Shown: one piece after another, positions 56,686 through 64,000 of the stretch | Position numbering within the stretch: position 1 is the first letter of the stretch | Layout of the letters: the number at the start of each line of letters is the position of its first letter | Assembly (NCBI GenBank): GCA_030247885.1 | Contig: JAPDRO010000009.1 | Coordinates: forward strand, 62,001 to 126,000 | Length of the DNA stretch: 64,000 nucleotides | Reading direction: 5' to 3' | Source: Taxawa tesnikishii (nom. ined.) | Lineage: Eukaryota > Ascomycota > Dothideomycetes > Dothideales | The notes under the pieces: model-generated | Told to the model about the DNA's origin: nothing | Databases searched by the model: none | What the model saw: the letters and a program-made list of their open reading frames with translations, nothing else | Position numbers and translations under genes: made by a program

Positions 56686-58529
56686 ATGACCAGCAACTTG
56701 ACCCGTGTGAAGCTCATTCACAACCCTAACTACGCCAAGTCGGGAATCAAGTCTTACGTCTACCTCCTTCAAAAATGTAAGCCAAACACAGTGCTCTCAA
56801 CAGTCAGCTGAACTGTCTGGGCGGACCGCTATTGCACGTCGTCTGCAGATCAGTGTAGGCATCATGGAGATTTCGAGGGCTTGACCTTGCTGCCTTCAAA
56901 GCCGCGGACAAGCCCTGGAGCAACTCGTCACGCCTCTCGTGTCTACAGACGTTGCGCGTTTGTAGACACATTGGCATTGCCGCTGCCCTGTGATAGCAGT
57001 CTGTCAGACAATACAACTGCCTGTGGAGGACACTGACCAAACATCTTGTTCTACTGTCGGGGTCGCTGACAAGGACACAGATGGCATCGGTCCAACCAAA
57101 GAGGGACCTTATATCTGCACCAACAGGATCCATCAAACCGGCAAGCATACTCTGTTGCAGCATCACAAGAGCAGAGCTGGCGGTAAGGCCCATGTTCAGA
57201 AGCATATCCTCCAGAAGCGCGACGCTGCCACCGGTCAGACCGGAGAGGTGCCTGCCGAGGACCAGCAGAACGATTCTGAGTACCTTTGCGAGGTCCAGAT
57301 CGGAACTCCAGCTCAGACTGTTACCCTGGACTTCGATACCGGATCCGCCGACCTTTGGGTGTGGTCTACTGAGCTCAGCAAGAGCATTCAGTCGCAGGGC
57401 CAGCAGGCGGGCCACCACATCTTCAACCCATCCAAGAGCAGCACTTGGAAGAAGCAGAGCGGAAGCACGTGGCAGGTATGTCAAAGGCGTACAGCGCCGG
57501 CAGTGCTGGTTGTGCTGGCTGGCATGGACGGAGTCGAGACTCCAAAGCTGGACGTCCGCTGGTTTCGGGCAGCTCCACGCACAGCATGCTCCTCTCTCCT
57601 CTGCCTCCTGCCTCCCATAGCATCATGCCTCGCATTGTTATACACTTGTATACTTCAACAAATGCTGACTGCGTTTCCAGATCCAATACGGAGATCAATC
57701 CTCAGCCTCCGGTGACGTGGGCACCGATACCGTCACCGTCGGCGGACTCGCCATCAAGAACCAAGCCGTTGAGGTCGCTAAGCAGATGTCAGCCGAATTC
57801 GTTCAAGGCGCCGGAGACGGTCTTCTGGGACTTGCATGGGGAAGCATCAACACCGTGCAGCCAACTCCAGTTGCAACACCCGTCGAGAATATGATCACTC
57901 AGGACGACATCCCCAAGACATCCGAACTCTTCACCGCATACCTGTCCAGCTCGCGCGACACCAGTGACGAGCCCTTCTACACCTTCGGATACATTGACCA
58001 GGAGGTCTTGACCGCGAACAACGTCAGCAGCACCGACAGCATCAGCTACACTCCTGTCGATAACAGCCAGGGCTTTTGGCAGTTCAGCTCTACATCCGCG
58101 GCCGTCAACGGACAGGTCATTGAGCGCTCCGGCAACAGTGCCATCGCCGACACTGGCACTACGCTGGCCTTGGTCGAGGACTCTCTCCTTGAGACAATCT
58201 ACGGCGCAATCCCTGGCGCCAAGTACGACTCCACCCAGCAAGGCTGGATCTTCCCCAGCTCCACCTCCGCCGACAAGCTCCCCGTCGTCAGCTTCGCCGT
58301 CGGCGACACCCAGTTCAGCGTCCACAAGCAAGATCTGGCTTTCGCCGATGCCGGCAACGGCATGGTCTACGGAGGCATCCAGAGCCGTGGTGACCTGACT
58401 TTCGATATCCTGGGCGACACCTTCCTGAAGGGCATTTATGCCGTTTTTGACCAGGGCAATCAGCGTTTCGGCGCCGTGCAGCGTGCTGATCCGACCTCGA
58501 GCTCGGGCGGTATCACTACTCAGTCTTGA
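56686..58529 (+). CDS. Aspergillopepsin-like aspartic protease without signal peptide
   Basis: A pepsin-family (A1) endopeptidase. Exons 56686-56776, 57081-57475 and 57681-58529 join in frame to 444 residues, no frame break. A basic pro-region with NQ-free helices (KEGPYICTNRIHQTGKHTLL) is followed by QNDSEYLCEVQIGTPAQTVT and the first catalytic site DFDTGSADLWVWS. The flap region shows IQYGDQSSASGDVGTDTVTV. The second catalytic site is in SAIADTGTTLALVEDS, and LTFDILGDTFLKGIYAVFDQ closes the fold. The N-terminus, MTSNLTRVKLIHNPNYAKSG, is hydrophilic; I see no signal peptide. Close relatives in filamentous ascomycetes begin in a similar way, so this may be a vacuolar, cytosolic or unconventionally exported form. 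Introns of 304 and 205 nt are long for this genome. Confidence 0.92.
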
Positions 58530-59856
58530 GTGTGAGACATGAGACGGGTTCCCGATTGACTCGTGTAGATGCCGGACATCGGTCAGGTAATGGCATGGAA
58601 CAGCTCAGACTGCCGGATGGAAACGACTGATGATGGGAATGAGGAGATTGCTGTTTGTTCTGCTTTCTTGCACTTAGACATGTAATAATGAACCGAAGGA
58701 TATTTCGATTGTTCCCTAAGAGTCTTTCGCGGTTATACAAACTACGAGTAGTTGCCAACAACCCCATCGGTCGCACTGCACGACAATAGTAGTACACCCA
58801 CGCGCTAAGCAACATAGACGACACCCTTGTGCCGAAAACGGTAAACGCTAGGCTCTCGCTAGCCGAAAGGCGCTGCTATCACGCCCATTCATGACGCTTT
58901 TTGGGGAACTAAAGTCAACAACTTCGTCCGACATTGACAATGTCGTCGGAGGCTAGCTGAACTCCCGCCTGGACCCCTGGAGATGGAATACCTCGTATGA
59001 CATGACACATGTCCCCTTCCCGAGTAAGCGTTCGGAACATTCCCACAAGGAAGGCGGTAACGAAACGGGTCGAAGCGAGACGTGCGAAACGGCTCTTTTG
59101 CAGCAAAGGATCCCCTCTTTCGACACGAGCCGAAGGAGCGAAAAAAAAAAGGTCGACAATAAAAGCTCGCTGCTGTGTCTAGACATCCTCTGAACGAACT
59201 TCTCTGTCTGACCCAAGTCCGACTGACTCTTTTTCCCCCACCTCACTAACCGTCCGTCGGTGTATACAGTTGGTCTACATCCCCACGCCGCCGTTCACCC
59301 CCACCCCCCGCCCTTGGTCAGCTTGGTTTCCCTGAATGTAAGAAAGCCTGATGATGGCTAGGCGTTTCCTGGTTCAAGAGACACGGGGAATAGCGGCAGA
59401 GGGGTTTCCAGCCCCGGGGTATGCGCTAGCGCACTGTAGACGGGTTCGATGAGCTGCTGGCATTCGAAGACACGACTGCAGGAAGGCTTCGACAAGTGCT
59501 CGGTGCAGTGGGTTAGGTGGTGAAGCGAGGCGATGTGGGCGATTGGTAAGGAAAAGCGGTACTCTTGACGCGGTTTTGGATTGGTAGGGCAGCAGGTTTT
59601 CGAGCAGTGGTACGGGCGGCGGCGGGGGCGGCGGCTGCTGCTGCTGCTGCTGTTGCGGAAGACGCGACGACCCGGGTGATATTTGTAGTGCCTGACAAGC
59701 AAGATGCCTTCGGATCGAGTTTACGCGCGTATTTCAATGGCGTGATGCAGCCCCCAAGCGGTGTCTCAATGCTCTCTCAATCATGCCCTCACCGTCCCTT
59801 GTTTCTTTTTGGGGGGTTCCTCTGGTCCTTCTGCCAGGCCACAACAACCCCAACCT
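58530..59856. other. Region without a recognisable gene
   Basis: About 1.3 kb. It has an A10 run near 59140, a C-rich patch near 59292-59311 and a CTG/GCG-rich patch near 59610-59660. Open frames are short and show no family. Confidence 0.45.
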
Positions 59857-60571
59857 TTAGCCTTTAGCTTTCTGGTTCCTGACCTCGAGTTTCCTCGGCT
59901 TTTTCCTCGGCTTCGGTGCCGGTCCATCACCCTGTGCTGCTCCTCCACCGCCAAAATCTTCCTGTGCACCATCCTCGCCCGTCGCGGCAGGATCCGCTCC
60001 TCCCTCCTTGCCATCCTTTGCATCGACCCCTTGCCCGCGCCAGCCCCTTCTTCTCCTTCCCGGCACCTCCAATCTTGGCAACATCCCCCAACTTGATAAA
60101 CGGGCCCTTGATCGCGCCGACGCCAGCGCCGACGCCTCCGCCCACAAGCGTCGTCGGCACGGCGGTGACAGCGCCGACGGTGGTCCCCACCAGCGTGCCC
60201 ACCACGGTGCCCACGCCCAGTCCCGTGGCGGCGCCGATGCCGGCGCCGCCGCCCGCGCCCTGCCACGTGCCGCTCTGCAGCCGCCGCGCCGTCTTGGACT
60301 GCCCGTTCGCGGCGACTTCCTTGGCGTAGGCGTCGCGCAGCCAGCGTTCGCGCTCTTGCGGGTTCGTGAACTTGCTCACTTGGGCCCGCATGCTGGCGGC
60401 CGAGGCTTGGAGGTTGCGGGCGGATGAGGCGAGGGAGGCGGCGCGCGCGAGGTCTTGTTGGCTCGGTGGTTGCGCTTGCTTGTCGTCGCCCGAGGCTGGT
60501 TGTTGTGGGGGTTGTTGTTGTTGTTGTTGTTGGTCGCTTGTGGCGGTGGCATCGCCGGCGGATTTGGGCAT
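59857..60571 (-). CDS. Glycine-zipper conserved fungal protein
   Basis: Function unknown. There is no intron. The start is the ATG at 60571 (MPKSAGDATATSD), then a Gln tract, a helix SLASSARNLQASAASMRAQV, and FTNPQERERWLRDAYAKEVA. The centre is a glycine zipper of about 70 residues (GIGAATGLGVGTVVGTLVGT, then VGGGVGAGVGAIKGPFIKLG), which should insert into or lie along a membrane. The end is acidic, then basic (PAPKPRKKPRKLEVRNQKAK). Between the zipper and the tail two G4 runs (plus-strand C4 at 60044-60047 and 60027-60030) each seem to lack one G; restoring both gives 239 codons and a readable tail starting DAKDGKEGGADPAATGEDGA. Glycine-zipper proteins of this kind occur widely in filamentous ascomycetes. 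Confidence 0.75.
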
Positions 60572-61219
60572 TGTGTCGTGTCGGGGTTGTGGGCTGGACG
60601 GCAAGAGTCTTGTTGTGTGGGAGATGGCGGTCTACGACTTTCTTCTTTTTGTCTTGAGGTCGGTCGAGTCGTTGTGGGGATGGAGTGTGGAGTGTGTTTG
60701 CCGTACGCTGTGATGTCACTGCGTCAACAACGAGACGAGCGTGCGGTGCAACGTTTATCCGCGTCTGTCGTGGCTCAGGCTCTTCCGTCGTGCGAAGTTG
60801 GAGTTGGACGGATCACAACAATCAATAAACCGTCAGCCTCAGCCTCAGCCTCGGCTCCAACGGGCGGTGTGAGACTTTGTCGGCTTGTGTCGATAGGGAA
60901 CACGCGGTGAAGTATAGTCCATTCCCTGCGGCGGTAGATATGAGAGTTCTGAATTTCTCACCATCGAACAGGGCACTAGAAAAGGTAAGAAGTGGCTGGC
61001 GGATGCAATTGCAGTACGTGAAGCTCCGCCTAGAACAGACCAGGAGACCCAACGGCAGGGGTAACCTGGGGCGATATGAGGATTTCTATCGACAACCGTG
61101 ACCAGCTCCGAAAGACACAGGATGTTTAAGGAAAAATAAACAAGAAAAAATCTGGAGCGGTCGTCCATGACCAATTGGCAATGCTAAACCCGAAGAAGTG
61201 CCACGACACTCTCAATCTC
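60572..61219. other. Intergenic region upstream of the glycine-zipper gene
   Basis: About 650 bp with the promoter of the glycine-zipper gene. A dinucleotide-like CAGCCT repeat lies at 60833-60853. No gene seen. Confidence 0.45.
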
Positions 61220-62077
61220 CTACACGAGCTCTACTCTCTTAGCAAGGGAGTACGCCGCCACGGCCGTCATGGCCGTTCCAAGGACGGGCAACACTCTACT
61301 CCTCAACCAACTCGCGAGCTCATTCCGCTTCTGCGTCGTGTAATCCTCAATCTTCAGCTTCAGCGCATCGGCCTCGTTAACCCAGGGGAATTCGACGTCC
61401 GGAACTTCCTTTCCCAGAAAGTCGCAGAGGGGCGTCCAACCGCTACCGAGCCGGTACTCGAGCAGCTTTTCCTTGGGGATCGTCGCTCTGATGTCGTCGT
61501 AATGCTCACGGCAGACCCGTCTGGCGTTTTCCCTCATCTGCTCCGGTCCCTCGGATCGGAAGTATCCCTCTAGGATCTTGAGACACAGGAGGCCTGTCGA
61601 GCTCCCGAGCAGGGGTTCGGCATAGTTGCGGGTGAATGTACCGCTACGGGAGTACAAGGATTCGATGACGGTGTCGTTGAACGAACGGAACCACTTATCC
61701 TCGTCGCGTTGCACGAGAAGGATCTTGGCGTCGGGATAGGCGGCCACTAGTTCGCGCCAGAACATGACGCACGGCATGTCGGTGACTGCGGCGCAATGGC
61801 CCAGCAGCTCGTCCCAGTCGGCATGGGTGAAAGGCTTTCCGATGTTGTGGTACTTTGCGTCGACGGCCGCGAGCCAACGCTTGGAGTAGGCGTCGCTGTC
61901 CATGTTGTCGAAGCCGTGCGCGCAGTGGACGTAGCCGAGTTGTTCGAGTGCGAGGGCCATGGACGACGTTCCTGTGCGTGGGAGGCCGAGCGAGAGGACT
62001 TGCATTGGCACTTTGCGGGTTTGGCCTGGCGTGTAGTCCATGGCAGAGCCTGATGAATAGCGGGTTGGTGCAGCCAT
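61220..62077 (-). CDS. P-loop sulfotransferase-like protein
   Basis: A single-exon gene of 285 residues in the fungal sulfotransferase-like P-loop family (often mislabelled NAD-dependent epimerase). The P-loop is in QVLSLGLPRTGTSSMALALE near residue 28, where the PAPS phosphosulfate loop is expected. Further family motifs are YVHCAHGFDNMD, DAKYHNIGKPFTHADWDELL, DMPCVMFWRELVAAYPDAKI, LVQRDEDKWFRSFNDTVIE (the 3'-phosphate-binding strand), and GWTPLCDFLGKEVPDVEFPW near the end. The last 25 residues hold one hydrophobic helix (VLPVLGTAMTAVAAYSLAKR), so the protein is probably tail-anchored to a membrane. No frame break. The substrate is unknown. Confidence 0.88.
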   Translation of the reverse strand: MAAPTRYSSGSAMDYTPGQTRKVPMQVLSLGLPRTGTSSMALALEQLGYVHCAHGFDNMDSDAYSKRWLAAVDAKYHNIGKPFTHADWDELLGHCAAVTDMPCVMFWRELVAAYPDAKILLVQRDEDKWFRSFNDTVIESLYSRSGTFTRNYAEPLLGSSTGLLCLKILEGYFRSEGPEQMRENARRVCREHYDDIRATIPKEKLLEYRLGSGWTPLCDFLGKEVPDVEFPWVNEADALKLKIEDYTTQKRNELASWLRSRVLPVLGTAMTAVAAYSLAKRVELV

Positions 62078-62524
62078 GCTGTAGCCGAGGCGAGGCGGTT
62101 AGCTAAGAGAAGGCTTAGGTGCAGTTATCAGACGTGAGCCAGCCGAAAGGTGAGAGCCGCAGGGATGATGTGCAACGGCGAATCGTTTGTGCATCTACTT
62201 GAAGGGGCAGAGACAAGTCGCATTGCAGAGGGGTTGGAGAAGGAGAAGGATACATATAAGTCAGCAGGTGTCATCTCAAGCTGAAGTCGTCTGCGATACG
62301 ATCATCTAAACCAATTGCCGTCTCCGCCAGGTCTGCTCTGTGGGAGGCCTGAACCATACAGCACCAAACCAGCGGCTAGAAAGAGTTGTGTCGCGCGGCC
62401 CACGGCCAAGCGCTCAGTCGGAGGCCTCCAACATCAGGCGGTCCGCCCTTAGTTCTGGGAAATACAAGACCAACATGCAGCAGAGCAGAGCAGAGCAGAG
62501 CAGAGCAGAGCCGAGCTGAGCTGA
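62078..62524. other. Intergenic region
   Basis: This stretch holds the promoter of the sulfotransferase-like gene and, at its right, the pentanucleotide repeat at 62481-62510. No gene seen. Confidence 0.45.
62481..62510. repeat. Pentanucleotide repeat (CAGAG)6
   Basis: Six perfect copies of CAGAG, followed by decayed copies (CCGAG, CTGAG, CTGAA). It abuts the broken 3' end of the 2-oxoglutarate dioxygenase remnant. Confidence 0.9.
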
Positions 62525-62885
62525 ACTCGAAAAGAAAAACGGCACGCTCGCCCTCTCTTCTGGCGGCCTGTTCGACACTCGGTGCACCGTTGACTTGAAC
62601 CCATCACTCGACAACCGCTGAAGGAGATCCTCGATGTTGACCACGAAGGTGTCGGGTGTTGGTGTCACTTCGATCCACTCATCCTTTGCGTTCAGCGCTT
62701 GCAGCCCACCTACAGAGTCCTGCCAGGCCAGCGTGAAACACTAGAAATCGGTGTGCGAACTGATGCCCATATCTGACCCTTCTGACCCATCATTCCCGAC
62801 CCCCCATCTGCTGTGTTAGCTTCGGGGATCACCTGCGAGGGTATTCCGTGATTCTTAGTGTAGAAGAAACCCGGTGTTTTCGGCT
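62525..62885 (-). pseudogene. Remnant of a 2-oxoglutarate/Fe(II) dioxygenase
   Basis: Two pieces of an isopenicillin-N-synthase-like dioxygenase are left. The 5' piece reads KTPGFFYTKNHGIPSQVIPE (about 62822-62882), the N-terminal DIOX_N motif. The 3' piece reads HTDF, a TAG stop at 62741-62743, then CFTLAWQDSVGGLQALNAKD, EWIEVTPTPDTFVVNIEDLL and GFKSTVHRVSN to VPFFFSS near 62528. HTD would be the first two iron ligands and STVHRV the third. About 150 residues that normally lie between the pieces are missing, and the C-terminus runs into the CAGAG repeat. The stop replaces a residue that is usually Glu (GAG to TAG). So this is a deleted and stopped gene of the host, fairly young, since the 3' piece is well preserved. 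Confidence 0.8.
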
Positions 62886-64000
62886 GCGGCCTTGACAAAG
62901 CTCTGCGAGTTCCTGCCAAACTAAGATTGATCTGTAGCTGTACGATGACCCGAATGGGGACAACGTGCAGCTTTTTCTTTGCATCAATAGCGCTGTCACC
63001 AGGTACGTTGCAACAACTGACCGGATCCGCACGATAACGGAGACACGTGTAGTGGGTCATAAGCCCCTCACGGTCCTCTAATGACTGCACTTGCATCTTG
63101 TATTCTGGAACACAATTGTCTGACCGGGAGCAAAGAAACCGCCTCAGCACGCCCCTGAACTCGGACAGTCTTACGCCCGTCGCTTACTCGGGCCGAAGCC
63201 TCTCCATCCACCCTCTGCTCCTCTAACCAGGAAGTCGGTCAGTTGCACCACGCCCAGCAGACCCCACTACCGCCACTAACCCCGGGGAAAAAGATTTCCG
63301 AATCCCCCGTGCTCGTGCTCGTCCTCCTCCCCCTCCTCCCCCTCCTCCTTTTCTCGTCTGGGCTCGGTACTTGCTCTGCCCATCCCATCCGCCATCTATG
63401 GTGGGGAAGAACCCTGCAATCGGCCAACGCAGCACTAGCTAGCAGCCCCGTACGCGCCCGTACGCCCAAACGGCGTATCCAGCACACGGGTTCTTGGGTG
63501 CAATTTGATCAGGGTGGTGAAGCCAATTCCGTAGGCTGGAGCCAGCTGTGCCCGGGCCCCGGGGCGATACTCTCCTCATTCTGCCATCGTGGGCCGCTGT
63601 GGCTGCTCTTGCGGCTGGCTGATCTGGCTTAATGGCGCGGATCGGGGGAGGGGGGATTGTGTGTACATCGGGAGCCTGCGACGAGATATCTTGGAAAAAG
63701 GACTCTAGAGCGCAATGTGGGGAGATTCTCTGTTGACGAGTGCCCCCATCCCGTCTGGCCCCGTTCATCTTTCCATTGAGAATGGGGCGCGGAGAAAACG
63801 GTGGGATCGGAAAGTTGGAAAAAGAGTGGCGGGAGGGCGGCTATCGCATTTGGCGCAGGATATTACGAACTAGATAGGGAAACTTGCGTCTTCAACAATG
63901 GAGCTGGGGTCACATTATTGCTATGGAAAGAGAGTAACGAGTGCGGCCGGCCGGCCGGTTGGCTGGCTCGCAAGCAGCGTGACTGGGATAGATGTTCGTT
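62886..64000. other. Right end of the window, no recognisable gene
   Basis: A minus-strand open frame at 62710-63150 includes the dioxygenase remnant but is otherwise unlike any family. The rest has a CTC/CCC-rich tract near 63312-63357 and a GGCC run near 63944-63958. I see no gene, although the promoter or end of one outside the window may be here. Confidence 0.45.

Noticed and set aside
3483-60571. RIP mutation or widespread pseudogenisation as the cause of the frame breaks
   Set aside because: RIP causes C-to-T changes, not one-base losses, and the region has no AT bias. Essential genes such as SLY1, SCL1 and ALG12 are affected, with motifs intact on both sides of each break.
59781-60719. 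312-residue minus-strand open frame rich in Arg
   Set aside because: It is a shifted frame of the glycine-zipper gene; the correct frame has the conserved motifs.

Overview
The window is nuclear DNA of a filamentous ascomycete (Pezizomycotina). Genes are dense, sit on both strands and are cut by short GT-AG introns, mostly 45-125 nt, with CTAAC/CTGAC-like branch points. The gene set (CreB deubiquitinase, a Pth11/rhodopsin-like membrane protein, DUF7726, aspergillopepsin-like protease, fungal CorA-like protein) fits that group. A Dothideomycete is my best guess, from similarity recalled rather than searched. I see no transposon, virus-like element, rRNA, CRISPR or convincing tRNA.

Layout. 1-16 kb: rhodopsin-like membrane protein, ALG12 head-to-head with YOS1, creB, a CLIP-170-like CAP-Gly protein, an aminoglycoside-phosphotransferase-fold kinase and a BTB protein. 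16-25 kb: a long CorA-like gene, U1 snRNP C, and two small uncharacterised genes. 25-35 kb: proteasome alpha subunit SCL1 head-to-head with a WKF-domain gene, a DUF7726 gene, a SnoaL-like gene, a CTR copper transporter and 3-hydroxyanthranilate dioxygenase. 37-51 kb: secreted oxalate decarboxylase, an OTU deubiquitinase, an NBR1-type autophagy receptor, a Barentsz/CASC3 protein and SLY1. 51-64 kb: a PNUTS-like PP1 regulator, an aspartic protease, a glycine-zipper protein, a sulfotransferase-like protein and a decayed 2-oxoglutarate dioxygenase.

Most genes are housekeeping and do not form one pathway. Loose themes are ER glycosylation and ER-Golgi traffic (ALG12, YOS1, SLY1), protein turnover (CreB, OTU, proteasome, NBR1) and RNA processing (U1-C, CASC3, PNUTS). 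No biosynthetic gene cluster or defence system is visible.

The strongest unexpected signal concerns the sequence itself. About two dozen frame breaks fall inside conserved coding regions. Nearly all look like one missing base, most in runs of 4-6 identical bases, and adding the inferred bases makes total CDS lengths exact multiples of three in gene after gene. This looks like homopolymer under-calling in the assembly, not mass pseudogenisation. Exon coordinates given here were worked out by hand from splice motifs and family similarity.
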